DNA from: an uncultured Opitutales bacterium
GTDB lineage: Bacteria; Verrucomicrobiota; Verrucomicrobiia; Opitutales; Intestinicryptomonadaceae
Length of the DNA: 64,000 bases
Assembly (NCBI GenBank): GCA_900545705.1
Contig: URAK01000005.1
Location: 62,001-126,000, forward strand
Direction of reading: 5' to 3'
A program made the position numbers and the translations under genes. The notes beneath the pieces were generated by a model. The model saw only the letters and a program-made list of their open reading frames with translations, searched no databases and was not told the DNA's origin. Below are positions 7,247 to 16,216 of the stretch, in pieces (positions within the stretch are counted from its first letter, which is position 1; every line of letters begins with the position of its first letter).

Positions 7247-8701
7247 ATGTTTAGCGCTTTCACAAATTGCTTTAAAATTCCGGAACTGCGTCAAAGAATA
7301 ATTTTGACGCTCGGACTAATTTTTATCGCTCGAGTGGGAGCAGGCATTCCCCTCCCGGGAATCGACCCGGCACCGCTCCAAGCTTACTATGCGTCGTCCT
7401 CGTCGGACGGCGGCGGCTTGGCGGGGCTGTATAACATGTTCACTGGTGGTGCTATGGTAAACGGTGCGGTATTCGCGCTTGGAATAATGCCTTACATCAG
7501 TGCTTCGATTATCCTTCAACTTATGGGCGCTGTAATGCCGAGCCTCGCCAGACTAATGCAGGAAGGCGACTCGGGCAGACAGAAAATCGCCCAATATACC
7601 CGTTATCTCACAATCGCAATCGCCCTAATTCAGGGTACGATGATAACATACGCCCTCGTTTACAGCCCTGAGACCATGTTCCAAGGCTTCGATAAAGGGC
7701 AATTCGGCAATATTATAATCGCCGGGAACATACCGGTATTTTTCATTGTAAGCGTAATATTGCTAACAACCGGCTGTATGATTCTAACGTGGCTGGGCGA
7801 GCAGATTACCCAGAGGGGTATCGGAAACGGCGTCTCGATTATCATTACCGTCGGCATTATAGACTCCTTGCCCGGAGCGGTAGCGCAAGCGTACCAGCTT
7901 GTTTTCAACCGCGCAGTCGGCGCCGAAAGCGCTTCCATGGGCGTTCCGCAAGCTGTATTGATGCTCGCCTTCCTCTGCATTGTTACTGCGGGTATCATTA
8001 TGATTTTGCAGGCGGTCAGAAAAGTCCCTGTGCAGTATGCAAAGAGGGTTGTCGGCAGAAAAATCATGGGTGGCCAAAGCTCTTATCTGCCGCTTAAAGT
8101 CAACTATGCGGGCGTTATGCCAATCATCTTCGCTTCCGCCCTCCTGCTTTTCCCCCAACAAATTTTCGGGCAGTTTAGCATAGGCTGGTACAATGTAATT
8201 TACGGCTCGCTGATTTTTGCGTTCAGCTATTTCTGGGTTTCAATAATGTTTAAGCCCCTCCAAATATCCGACGAACTCAAACGCAACGGCGGATATATCC
8301 CAGGTGTCCGCCCAGGCGAGCCCACTGCGCGTTTCCTCGATTATGTAATGACCCGCCTGACTTTTGCGGGCGCGCTGTTCCTCGTAATCATCGCGGTAAT
8401 TCCCAATCTTTTGATGTCGTACCTCGGCATTCCTCCGAAAATCGCAAACTTCTTTGGCGGTACAGGTGCGCTCATCGCTGTCGGCGTGTCTCTCGACACA
8501 ATGAGGCAAGTCGAAACTTATCTATTACAACGCCACTATGACGGCTTCCTCAAGAAGGGGCGCATCCGCGGCCGCAGTGTCGGCCAGACTCGCCAAATCC
8601 TCGATACGAGCGAAATCAAAAACCTTTGGGCCCTATGGACGCCCCTGTTGATAATATTTTTCATCGGGCTTGCGGCATGGGTCATTCGCAAATGGGCCTA
8701 A
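7247..8701 (+). CDS. secY: Protein translocase subunit SecY
   Basis: Channel subunit of the Sec translocon in the inner membrane. The 484-residue protein shows ten hydrophobic segments, the TM2 region PYISASIILQLMG, the cytoplasmic loop VPVQYAKRVVGRK and the C-terminal arginine-rich loop that contacts SecA and ribosomes. It is longer than Escherichia coli SecY (443), mainly in loops and the N-terminal periplasmic segment. The window contains abundant signal-peptide proteins that would use it. Confidence 0.97.
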   Translation: MFSAFTNCFKIPELRQRIILTLGLIFIARVGAGIPLPGIDPAPLQAYYASSSSDGGGLAGLYNMFTGGAMVNGAVFALGIMPYISASIILQLMGAVMPSLARLMQEGDSGRQKIAQYTRYLTIAIALIQGTMITYALVYSPETMFQGFDKGQFGNIIIAGNIPVFFIVSVILLTTGCMILTWLGEQITQRGIGNGVSIIITVGIIDSLPGAVAQAYQLVFNRAVGAESASMGVPQAVLMLAFLCIVTAGIIMILQAVRKVPVQYAKRVVGRKIMGGQSSYLPLKVNYAGVMPIIFASALLLFPQQIFGQFSIGWYNVIYGSLIFAFSYFWVSIMFKPLQISDELKRNGGYIPGVRPGEPTARFLDYVMTRLTFAGALFLVIIAVIPNLLMSYLGIPPKIANFFGGTGALIAVGVSLDTMRQVETYLLQRHYDGFLKKGRIRGRSVGQTRQILDTSEIKNLWALWTPLLIIFFIGLAAWVIRKWA

Positions 8702-8771
8702 GTCCGAAAGGGCTTGGGGAGCCAGTTGCAAATTTGTTCTTTAAAATAATCCGGCAAAAAGTCATCGCGCT

Positions 8772-9542
8772 ATGATACCTATTAAATCCGAAAGAGACTT
8801 GCGGGTTATGCGCAAGTCTTGCGAGATAGCGGCGACGGTTCTCGACAAAATATCGAAGCTTGCCGTCGCGGGAGTATCCACTTGGGACTTAAACGAAGCC
8901 GCAAAACGGCTGATGGATCAATACCATTGCCGCAGCGCTTCGTATAAATACAAATGCGGATCTCTAAAATATCCTTGTCATGTTTGCATATCCGTAAACG
9001 ACCAGGTCATTCACGGAATCGCCTCGAAAGACGTGATTCTGAAAGACTCGGACATAGTAAGCATAGACTGCGCGACGATTTACCAGGGGTTCGTCGGCGA
9101 CAACACCCGCACTGTTTATATAGGGGAACCTTCCCCCGATGTGCGGAAGCTCGTTGAAGCGACCGCCGAATCTCTGAGACTGGGAATTGATATGGCGCGC
9201 CCCGGAAACCGCGTGGGCGACATATCTGCGGCGATACAAAAATACGTTGAATCGCTCGGCTTTGGCGTCGTGAGAGAGTTCACGGGGCATGGAGTCGGCA
9301 GAAACATGCACGAAGAACCCGAAGTTCCGAACTACGGACGCGCGGGTACTGGACCGCTCTTGCGGCCGGGCATGACTCTTGCGATAGAACCCATGATAAC
9401 AATGGGCAATCCCGAAATATTTGTCGGAGACGACGGCTGGACGGTTTATACAGCCGATGAAAAACCGAGCTGCCATATTGAACATACGGTGCTCGTTACG
9501 GAATCGGATCCCGAGATCCTGACCCTACCGGCTTCGGAATAG
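8772..9542 (+). CDS. map: Methionine aminopeptidase, type I
   Basis: Removes the initiator methionine from nascent proteins. The 256-residue product has the pita-bread fold ligands: Asp in SIDCATIYQG and GDNTRTVY, His in GHGVGRNMHEEP, Glu in LAIEPM and the final Glu in IEHTVLVTE. It follows secY by 70 bases. Genes often found beside it (adk, infA, rpmJ) are absent. Confidence 0.96.
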   Translation: MIPIKSERDLRVMRKSCEIAATVLDKISKLAVAGVSTWDLNEAAKRLMDQYHCRSASYKYKCGSLKYPCHVCISVNDQVIHGIASKDVILKDSDIVSIDCATIYQGFVGDNTRTVYIGEPSPDVRKLVEATAESLRLGIDMARPGNRVGDISAAIQKYVESLGFGVVREFTGHGVGRNMHEEPEVPNYGRAGTGPLLRPGMTLAIEPMITMGNPEIFVGDDGWTVYTADEKPSCHIEHTVLVTESDPEILTLPASE

Positions 9543-9669
9543 CTTCCGCCGCCGCGGGCTTGATTGCTTTTCGGGGAGAATTGTTATTTTTTGAAAAACC
9601 GACAAAAAAAACTTTTCAAATAAAAAAAAATATTCATTATTTAACGTCTTTTTAAACAACGGAAAAAAT

Positions 9670-10044
9670 ATGCCAAGATTACTCGGAGTAGATATTCCCA
9701 ACAACAAGCGCGTAGAATACGCGCTCAGATACATATATGGTATCGGTCCGACGCGCTCTAAGCTCATCTGCGAAGAATGCTCAATTCCCGAATCCATGCG
9801 CGCCAACGAACTCACGGAGGAGCATATCAACAAGATTATGAATGCAATCGCCAAGCACCAGTTTAAGGTGGAGGGCGATCTTCGCCGCGAAGTGGTAAGC
9901 AATCTAAAGCGCCTCGCCGCAATAAAATCATACCGCGGCTTGCGCCATGCCAAGGGATTGCCTGTGCGCGGACAGAGAACCAGCACGAATGCCCGTACAC
10001 GCAAGGGCGCGCGCAAAACCGTAGGTGTCGTAACCAAGAAGTAA
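9670..10044 (+). CDS. rpsM: 30S ribosomal protein S13
   Basis: S13 contacts P-site tRNA and the large subunit. The 124-residue product begins MPRLLGVDIPNNKRVEYALR and ends with the basic RTSTNARTRKGARKT segment. The 127-base gap after map is A/T-rich (poly-A and poly-T runs at 9585-9640) and could hold a promoter for the alpha-operon part, but no clean consensus pair is visible. GGAAAA precedes the ATG. Confidence 0.97.
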   Translation: MPRLLGVDIPNNKRVEYALRYIYGIGPTRSKLICEECSIPESMRANELTEEHINKIMNAIAKHQFKVEGDLRREVVSNLKRLAAIKSYRGLRHAKGLPVRGQRTSTNARTRKGARKTVGVVTKK

Positions 10045-10054
10045 GGACATTTAA

Positions 10055-10567
10055 ATGAGCGAAGAACAAAAGAAACAAGAAGCGGCGGAAGCCGTAGAAA
10101 ACAAAGTCGCCGCCCAGCCGGAAGCCGTTGCCGAAGCCAAGCCTTCCCAGCCAACCGCCTCCGACCTCCTCTCCGAAGATGTCGGAGAAATTAAAGTTCG
10201 CAAGGCTAAGGGCAGCAAAAACGTCTATTCCGGCGTCTGCCACATCAATGCAACTTTCAACAATACGAAAGTCTCTTTTACCGACCCCGCCGGCAATGTC
10301 ATTAGCTGGTCGAGCGCAGGAAAAATGAGCTTCCGCGGCTCCCGCAAGAGCACCGCTTATGCGGCGCAAGTCGTCACACAGGACGCCGGCAAAGTCGCAA
10401 TGAGCCACGGTATGAAAGAAGTGGCTGTCAGCGTAAAGGGCCCCGGAATGGGCCGCGACTCCGCAATACGTTCCCTCCAAGCGCTCGGGTTCATCGTAAC
10501 GTCCATCGAAGACGTCACCCCCGTTCCGCACAACGGTTGCCGCGCACCAAAACGCCGCCGCGTATAA
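10055..10567 (+). CDS. rpsK: 30S ribosomal protein S11 with acidic N-terminal extension
   Basis: S11 forms part of the platform near the E-site mRNA. The core from about residue 48 onward is standard (SGVCHINATFNNTKVSFTD; C-terminal VTPVPHNGCRAPKRRRV). The first ~45 residues are an added Glu/Ala/Pro-rich low-complexity stretch, making 170 residues against the usual ~129. The ATG at 10055 follows GTAAGGA at the rpsM stop, and no in-frame ATG begins at the core, so the extension is probably translated. Confidence 0.96.
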   Translation: MSEEQKKQEAAEAVENKVAAQPEAVAEAKPSQPTASDLLSEDVGEIKVRKAKGSKNVYSGVCHINATFNNTKVSFTDPAGNVISWSSAGKMSFRGSRKSTAYAAQVVTQDAGKVAMSHGMKEVAVSVKGPGMGRDSAIRSLQALGFIVTSIEDVTPVPHNGCRAPKRRRV

Positions 10568-10593
10568 TTTATTACAAATAGGAGAATTTAGAA

Positions 10594-11202
10594 ATGTCTC
10601 GTTATACAGGACCGACAACTAAAATCAATCGCCGCTTCGGAATGGCTCTCTTCCCCGAAAATAAGGCGATGCAAAAGAAACCTTACATTCCCGGACAACA
10701 CGGCCCGCATCTTCGCAGGCGCGTCACCGACTATTCGATGGGCCTCAATGAAAAGCAGAAGTTGCGCTTCATGTTCGGCCTGAGCGAAAAGCAGTTCCGC
10801 CTTACTTTTGAACGCGCCAAGAAAGTGCGCGGCGTCACTGGCGAAATATTTATGCAGATGCTTGAAACGCGCCTCGACAACGTGATTTACTCGCTCGGCT
10901 TTGCCCGCACACGCAAGGCTGCCCGCCAGTTTGTCACCCACGGGCATGTTCAGGTCAACGGCAAAAAAGTCGATATCGCAAGCTACGCATGCAAGCCCGG
11001 CGACGTCGTAGAAGTGCGCGACCGCACTTCCTCCCGCCAGCTCGCCCAGCGCGCGCTCGACGAATCGCAGCTCCGCCCGACTCCCGCTTGGATTGAAAGA
11101 GTTGAGGACGCCTTCCGCGGCACAATCAGCCGCTTGCCCATCCGCGACGAAATGGATAAGACGATAAACGACCAGCTCATCGTCGAATTCTACTCTCGCT
11201 AA
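10594..11202 (+). CDS. rpsD: 30S ribosomal protein S4
   Basis: Primary assembly protein of the small subunit. The 202-residue product lacks the N-terminal zinc cysteines and carries an S4 RNA-binding domain (RLDNVIYSLGFARTRKAARQ, residues ~94-113, then VTHGHVQVNGKKVDI). The ribosome-binding site GGAGAA precedes the ATG. Alpha-operon order rpsM-rpsK-rpsD-rpoA-rplQ is preserved. Confidence 0.98.
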   Translation: MSRYTGPTTKINRRFGMALFPENKAMQKKPYIPGQHGPHLRRRVTDYSMGLNEKQKLRFMFGLSEKQFRLTFERAKKVRGVTGEIFMQMLETRLDNVIYSLGFARTRKAARQFVTHGHVQVNGKKVDIASYACKPGDVVEVRDRTSSRQLAQRALDESQLRPTPAWIERVEDAFRGTISRLPIRDEMDKTINDQLIVEFYSR

Positions 11203-11230
11203 TCATCAACTTCAAAAAACGGAGAAAGCA

Positions 11231-12229
11231 ATGGCCAAACGCCTCGGAAAATTTGAACTCCCCAAGCGTCTTGTAAAAGACGAAGGGAGCGCAACAAGCA
11301 CTTATGCAAAGTATGTGGCAGAGCCCTTTGAAACGGGTTTCGGCCACACCGTCGGCAATGCGCTCAGACGCGTATTGCTAAGCTCCATCGAAGGTGCGGC
11401 GATTAGCTCGATTCGCATCGAAGGTGTCGATCACGAGTTCCAGAGCATCGACGGCGTTGTAGAGGACGTCACAGACATCGTCCTCAATCTGAAAAAGATT
11501 AAAATTAAAAGCTCCCTGCGCGAAAATAAGCGCCTAATGATTGACGTCGACAAGCAGGGGACTGTCACTGCCGCCGATATTCAGCCCGATGCCGACATTC
11601 AGATTGTCAATCCCGAACAGGTAATCTGCACGCTCGACACAAAGCGCAGATTCGTGGCGGAAGTCGAAATATCGTGCGGCCGCGGCTGGCGCCCGGCTGA
11701 CGAAAACAAGTATGAGGACCAGCCGATAGGGGTCATTGCGATAGACTCGCTTTTCAGCCCTATTGAGCTCGTAAAATACTCGGTCGACGCCACGCGCGTT
11801 GGCCAAATGACCGATTTTGACAAACTCACCCTCGAGATCTGGACCGACGGCAGAATTACTCCTGACGAAGCCTTGAAGGACGCTGCTGTAATCTTAAAGC
11901 ACCATATTGATGTGTTCGACAAGGTTAACGATCAGGAAATCGAATTCGAGACGGTCGGCAAAGAGGTAAGCGAAGAGCAAAATAGGCTTAGGAAGCTCCT
12001 CAATATGAGCGTCAATGAAATCGAACTCTCCGTTCGCGCAGCAAACTGCCTCAACAACGCCAACATCACAACTGTCGGCGAATTGGCTATGAAATCGGAA
12101 CAGGAAATGCTGAAATACCGCAACTTCGGCAAAAAATCCCTCAACGAAATCAAGGGCAAGCTCGAACAGCTCGGTCTGTCGCTCGGCATGAAAATCGACG
12201 AGCGCCTCATCGACTCCACAAATCTATAA
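11231..12229 (+). CDS. rpoA: RNA polymerase alpha subunit
   Basis: Assembly platform of RNA polymerase. The 332-residue product has the N-terminal dimerisation domain (GFGHTVGNALRRVLLSS, residues ~36-52) and a C-terminal helix-hairpin-helix domain (SVRAANCLNNANITTVGELA, then RNFGKKSLNEIKGKL) that binds UP elements and activators. Length and architecture are normal. Confidence 0.98.
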   Translation: MAKRLGKFELPKRLVKDEGSATSTYAKYVAEPFETGFGHTVGNALRRVLLSSIEGAAISSIRIEGVDHEFQSIDGVVEDVTDIVLNLKKIKIKSSLRENKRLMIDVDKQGTVTAADIQPDADIQIVNPEQVICTLDTKRRFVAEVEISCGRGWRPADENKYEDQPIGVIAIDSLFSPIELVKYSVDATRVGQMTDFDKLTLEIWTDGRITPDEALKDAAVILKHHIDVFDKVNDQEIEFETVGKEVSEEQNRLRKLLNMSVNEIELSVRAANCLNNANITTVGELAMKSEQEMLKYRNFGKKSLNEIKGKLEQLGLSLGMKIDERLIDSTNL

Positions 12230-12253
12230 TTTTAAGACAGAAAATTAATTCAA

Positions 12254-12796
12254 ATGCGTCACCTTAAACACAGACACCAGTTGGGCGTTAAAAAAGAGCA
12301 CCGCCAAGCGATAATGGCGTCGCTTTCAGCGGCTCTCTTCCGCCACGATAGAATTCAGACAACTCTCGGCTACGCTAAAGCGTTGCGTCCCTTTGCCGAA
12401 AAGATAATCACTTTGGCCAAGAAGGCTGCCGCCACTGACGATACTGCCAAGAAGCTCCACTTCCGCCGCCTTGCGCTCGCGAAAGTCCGCGACGAAAGCG
12501 CCGTGCACTTCCTCTTCGCCGACAAGGTTCAAAAATTCCTCAAACGCAATGGCGGTTACACCCGCATTTACAAGCTTGTACCGCGCGTCGGAGACGCCGC
12601 CAATATGGCGATAATCGAGCTCATCGAAGCTGACGACGAAGGTTATAAGAAGCAAAAGGCTCCTGCCAAGAAGGCTGCCAAGAAAAAGACAGCTAAAAAA
12701 GCTGCCGCCAAAAAGACGGAAGGCGAAAAGCCCGAAGCGGCTGCTGAAGCCCCCGCTGAAGCACAGTCGACAGAAGCTGCCGAAAAGAAGGAATAA
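12254..12796 (+). CDS. rplQ: 50S ribosomal protein L17 with Lys/Ala-rich tail
   Basis: The core (MRHLKHRHQLGVKKEHRQAI to about residue 125) is standard L17, which lies at the tunnel exit. The last ~55 residues are an added tail: a histone-H1-like run of PAKKAAKKKTAKKAAAKK followed by an acidic Glu/Ala/Pro stretch, giving 180 residues against the usual ~120. It is the last gene of the superoperon and is followed within 30 bases by a strong terminator. Confidence 0.96.
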   Translation: MRHLKHRHQLGVKKEHRQAIMASLSAALFRHDRIQTTLGYAKALRPFAEKIITLAKKAAATDDTAKKLHFRRLALAKVRDESAVHFLFADKVQKFLKRNGGYTRIYKLVPRVGDAANMAIIELIEADDEGYKKQKAPAKKAAKKKTAKKAAAKKTEGEKPEAAAEAPAEAQSTEAAEKKE

Positions 12797-12825
12797 GAGT
12801 TCTTTGCAAATCTGAACTGTTTTGC

Positions 12826-12867
12826 AACGCGCCCTCGCTCTAAACGGGCGCGTTTGCGTTTTTTTTT
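12826..12867 (+). terminator. Intrinsic terminator after rplQ
   Basis: A perfect 9-bp stem (AACGCGCCC at 12826-12834 with GGGCGCGTT at 12846-12854) with an 11-base loop is followed by nine T residues at 12859-12867. It ends the ribosomal superoperon. Confidence 0.85.
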
Positions 12868-12873
12868 CAAACT

Positions 12874-13098
12874 ATGGGTTTATCGGCTTTTTTCGCGTTC
12901 GCAATTACTGCGGCACTCGTTGCCGCGGGAGCGGGCGCATGGATTCACACAAAAAGCCGCAAACACACAAAGGAACTCCTCGCAAAATCGTCGACTTTCC
13001 ATTGCCTGCGCTGCGATTGCGTCTATACTTCGTCTGCATCGGATCTAACTGCTGTTTGTCCCAAATGCGGATATAAAAACACTAAGTTGAAATTTTAA
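12874..13098 (+). CDS. Small membrane-anchored zinc-ribbon protein
   Basis: A 74-residue protein with one N-terminal membrane helix (about residues 3-24) and a cytoplasmic zinc ribbon: C44-x2-C47 and C62-x2-C65, with an extra Cys at 49. This is a plausible real gene because the motif spacing is regular, but it has no visible ribosome-binding site and its ATG begins only seven bases after the T-tract of the rplQ terminator, so it would rely on read-through or an unrecognised promoter. Function unknown; no named family recognised. Confidence 0.55.
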   Translation: MGLSAFFAFAITAALVAAGAGAWIHTKSRKHTKELLAKSSTFHCLRCDCVYTSSASDLTAVCPKCGYKNTKLKF

Positions 13099-13153
13099 CC
13101 ACACTGCAATACCACTAAAAACGCCAACATTAAATTAAATATAAGGCACGCGT

Positions 13154-14692
13154 ATGACACAAAAAATAGTAGTTTTAGATTTCGGTTCGCAATATACGCA
13201 GGTCATTGCCCGCCGTATACGCGAGTGCAGCGTCTATTCGGAAATATTGCCTTTCAACACAAAGGCCTCCATACTAAAAAAACAGAATATTAGCGGAATT
13301 ATTCTGTCGGGCGGGCCGGCGAGCGTCCTATCGAAAGGTTCTCCGAGGCCAGATCCCAAAATCTTCGAGCTTGGAGTCCCGGTATTGGGGATATGCTACG
13401 GTTTGCAGCTAATGGGCAAAATGCTCGGCGGACAAATAGTCTCAAGCAAACAGCGCGAGTACGGCTTTGGAACCCTCTCATTTGAAGGCGGCGGAAAGCT
13501 CCTCGACGGCATTGCGTCCCCCATTCAGGTCTGGAACTCCCACGGCGATAGGATTGAAAAGCTCCCGAAGGGCTTTAAGGCTATCGGCACGACCGAAAAC
13601 TCGGCATACGCGCTCATTGAAGACGAAAGCAGGCGCTTCTATGGCATGCAGTTCCATCCGGAAGTCGTCCATACTCCACGCGGCATAGAAATAATTAAAA
13701 ATTTCCTATATAAAATCTGCGGCTGCACAGGCGACTGGAAAATGTCGGACTATGTCGAAAGGTCTGTCGAAAATATCCGCAGGCAGGTCGGCGATAAGAA
13801 AGTTATTCTCGGCCTCAGCGGCGGCGTTGACTCGTCGGTTGCGGCGGCACTCATTCACAGGGCTATCGGCGACCAACTCACTTGCGTTTTTGTCGATAAC
13901 GGACTGCTGCGCAAAGACGAGCGCGTGAAAGTGGAAAAGCTCTTTAAGGACAACTTTAAAATGCGCATGAAAACAGTGCGCGCCGAAAAGTTATTCCTCC
14001 AACGCCTCGCCGGTGTCAAAGACCCCGAGAGAAAGCGCAAAATTATTGGAAAGACTTTTGTCGAAGTGTTCGATAAAACTGTAAAATCCATAGGCCAAGT
14101 AGATTTCCTCGCCCAAGGTACCCTCTATCCGGACGTTATCGAAAGCGTCCCGATTGCTGGAAATCCCGCGTCGCTTATTAAAAGCCACCACAATGTCGGC
14201 GGGCTACCTAAGCACATGAAGCTTAAATTGCTCGAACCCTTGCGCGAACTCTTTAAAGACGAGGTGCGCGCGCTCGGCGCCGAGCTGGGGCTTGCCCACG
14301 AAGTCCTTTGGCGCCACCCGTTCCCGGGACCGGGTCTCGGCGTGCGCGTTGTGGGCGACATTACCAAAAAGCGCCTTGATGTTCTCCGCGAGGCCGATGC
14401 CGTGCTTATGGAGGAAATGCGCTCAAGCGGATATTATGACAAGGTTTGGCAGGCTTTCGCCGTATTCCTGCCCGTCAAAACGGTTGGAGTCATGGGCGAC
14501 GAACGCACTTACGACAACGTTATTGCCCTAAGAATTGTAGAAAGCCAGGACGCAATGACTGCCGACTGGGCGCATATTCCGCATGAACTGTTGGCTAAGA
14601 TATCAAACCGTATAATAAACGAAGTAAAGGGCGTCAACAGGGTGTGCCTTGACATTTCCTCGAAGCCGCCGGCTACTATCGAGTGGGAATAA
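13154..14692 (+). CDS. guaA: GMP synthase (glutamine-hydrolysing)
   Basis: Converts XMP to GMP in purine synthesis. The 512-residue protein has a class I glutamine amidotransferase domain (nucleophile C81 in GICYGLQLMG, H168 and E170 in MQFHPEVVHT), an ATP-pyrophosphatase P-loop LSGGVDSS at 221-228, and the C-terminal dimerisation domain ending ISSKPPATIEWE. No purine riboswitch is apparent in the 55-base leader. A terminator follows. Confidence 0.97.
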   Translation: MTQKIVVLDFGSQYTQVIARRIRECSVYSEILPFNTKASILKKQNISGIILSGGPASVLSKGSPRPDPKIFELGVPVLGICYGLQLMGKMLGGQIVSSKQREYGFGTLSFEGGGKLLDGIASPIQVWNSHGDRIEKLPKGFKAIGTTENSAYALIEDESRRFYGMQFHPEVVHTPRGIEIIKNFLYKICGCTGDWKMSDYVERSVENIRRQVGDKKVILGLSGGVDSSVAAALIHRAIGDQLTCVFVDNGLLRKDERVKVEKLFKDNFKMRMKTVRAEKLFLQRLAGVKDPERKRKIIGKTFVEVFDKTVKSIGQVDFLAQGTLYPDVIESVPIAGNPASLIKSHHNVGGLPKHMKLKLLEPLRELFKDEVRALGAELGLAHEVLWRHPFPGPGLGVRVVGDITKKRLDVLREADAVLMEEMRSSGYYDKVWQAFAVFLPVKTVGVMGDERTYDNVIALRIVESQDAMTADWAHIPHELLAKISNRIINEVKGVNRVCLDISSKPPATIEWE

Positions 14693-14737
14693 TTTTTGAT
14701 ATTTGCGGCTAAAATTGGGCAATCCGCCGCAATTTTC

Positions 14738-14780
14738 AAAACGCGCGCGAAATATTTTTTCGAGCGCGTTTTTTTATTTT
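14738..14780 (+). terminator. Intrinsic terminator after guaA
   Basis: Arms AACGCGC (14740-14746) and GCGCGTT (14764-14770) pair around an A/T-rich loop and are followed by a run of T residues to 14780. Confidence 0.75.
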
Positions 14781-14860
14781 TTTAACAGAATCCGATAAAA
14801 TATTTAAAAGAGCATTTAATCATAGCTCATTGTGGGGATTAAAAAGGCATTCTTATTCTA

Positions 14861-14888
14861 TTGACTCTTTTAACCCGCGAGCTATAAA
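14861..14888 (+). promoter_or_regulatory. Probable sigma70-type promoter of the first PEP-CTERM gene
   Basis: TTGACT at 14861-14866 and TATAAA at 14883-14888 are separated by 16 bases, 27 bases upstream of the ATG at 14915, in a region isolated from guaA by a terminator. Confidence 0.6.
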
Positions 14889-14914
14889 AATTTACAAAAT
14901 TAAATAAAATTGAT

Positions 14915-16189
14915 ATGAAAAAGATAGGCGGATTTTTATTAGTATCATTGGCAATGGTTGCTGCTGCCAATTCCCAGACCTACGATAATACTTTTAACGG
15001 CGCGGTTGACAACAAATGGAACACTGTCGGCAACTGGTCGACAGGCTCATTGCCCGGAAGTGGAGATTCCGTAAGCATCAATTACGGCGAAAATAAATCC
15101 GGAAAAGTTGAGCTGGAAAACGACATCACAGTAGGCGATCTCAACTTCTACCACAACCCTGCCGGCTGGATGAGTTCGGGCTTTACTGGCAGCGGTACGA
15201 TTAATGCCGACTCATTTACTATAAGCGGATACAACGGAAATTTCTCTATGGGCAATGTTTCCCTAAATATAAAAGGGGAAATTTCAACAGTTGCAGTTCT
15301 TTCTGCCCGCTATATAAAAGCCACTTCCATATCCTTTGGCGCAGGCGGTAATTGCGGGCTCGAATACACTGGCACTGGAACTGCTGAAAATCAAAATCTC
15401 TTCTTAACCGGAGCTATGTATTTTAACGGAGGCGGAAGTGTTGTCTTAACTGGTTCTTCCGGAGACTATTATACTACTGTCGGAGGCATCTCCGGTAATG
15501 GCGGAAATTTGCAGGTTAAAAACAATACATCTGTTGCGAATGCCTATCTTACAATCAATGTTGCTGAAGGGCAATCCTACACATACAGCGGAGAAATCTC
15601 CAATAAGCGTAATTATTGGGACAGCAATCCTGTAGCAAATAAAACAATCAATATGACTAAAACAGGTGCGGGCTCGCAATATTTTACAAGTAAAACCCGC
15701 GTTGAGCTTACTAGCGTGAGGGTCTCAGAGGGTGTTATAGGAATGGCTGCTTCATTAGACCAAAATTTGATGCTCGACGGCGGATATTTTAGCATGACAG
15801 TCGGCAATCTTTCGGCTGTAAATATAGAATGGTATTCCGGCGGGCTTATATTCGATAAAACTGCTTTGGACAACGGACATAAAATTGAGCTTTCCGGCGA
15901 GTTATTCAAAATGGGCGATGGCCCCATCGAGATTGATTTTGACGGCTTGGACGGTTCGGAATATATAGGAAAGAGTTATGAGTTAATATCATCTCCCAGT
16001 GGGCTTGGTACTTCGGACAGCGACGCAAACGTAGACTTTATTGCAACAGATCTCACAGGTGCCCTCGCCGACTTTGCGTGGAATGATAACATACTTTCCG
16101 TGACGTTTACGAATGTTCCGGAACCAGCGTCTATTGCCGCCTTGTTCGGGCTTGCAGCGCTCGCCTTCGCAGTGCGCCGCAGAAAATAA
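14915..16189 (+). CDS. PEP-CTERM surface protein A
   Basis: A 424-residue secreted protein. It has an N-terminal signal peptide (MKKIGGFLLVSLAMVAAANSQ), a long Gly/Ser/Thr-rich beta-strand body with autotransporter-associated repeat character (YTYSGEI, GAGSQYF, VRVSEGVIGM), and a C-terminal PEP-CTERM anchor: VPEPASIAALFGLAALAF followed by RRRK. Such tails are processed by an exosortase and place the protein in the envelope or matrix; no exosortase gene is in this window. The ~100 residues before the anchor match those of the proteins at 29510 and 31343, and more weakly at 38185. It has its own promoter and terminator, so it is monocistronic. The role is probably structural or adhesive, which is inference. 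Confidence 0.9.
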   Translation: MKKIGGFLLVSLAMVAAANSQTYDNTFNGAVDNKWNTVGNWSTGSLPGSGDSVSINYGENKSGKVELENDITVGDLNFYHNPAGWMSSGFTGSGTINADSFTISGYNGNFSMGNVSLNIKGEISTVAVLSARYIKATSISFGAGGNCGLEYTGTGTAENQNLFLTGAMYFNGGGSVVLTGSSGDYYTTVGGISGNGGNLQVKNNTSVANAYLTINVAEGQSYTYSGEISNKRNYWDSNPVANKTINMTKTGAGSQYFTSKTRVELTSVRVSEGVIGMAASLDQNLMLDGGYFSMTVGNLSAVNIEWYSGGLIFDKTALDNGHKIELSGELFKMGDGPIEIDFDGLDGSEYIGKSYELISSPSGLGTSDSDANVDFIATDLTGALADFAWNDNILSVTFTNVPEPASIAALFGLAALAFAVRRRK

Positions 16190-16216
16190 TCCGAAAAATC
16201 TTTAAAATTTATACGC

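Noticed and set aside
13099..13153. Purine riboswitch before guaA
   Set aside because: The leader is only about 55 bases and shows no three-way-junction pattern.
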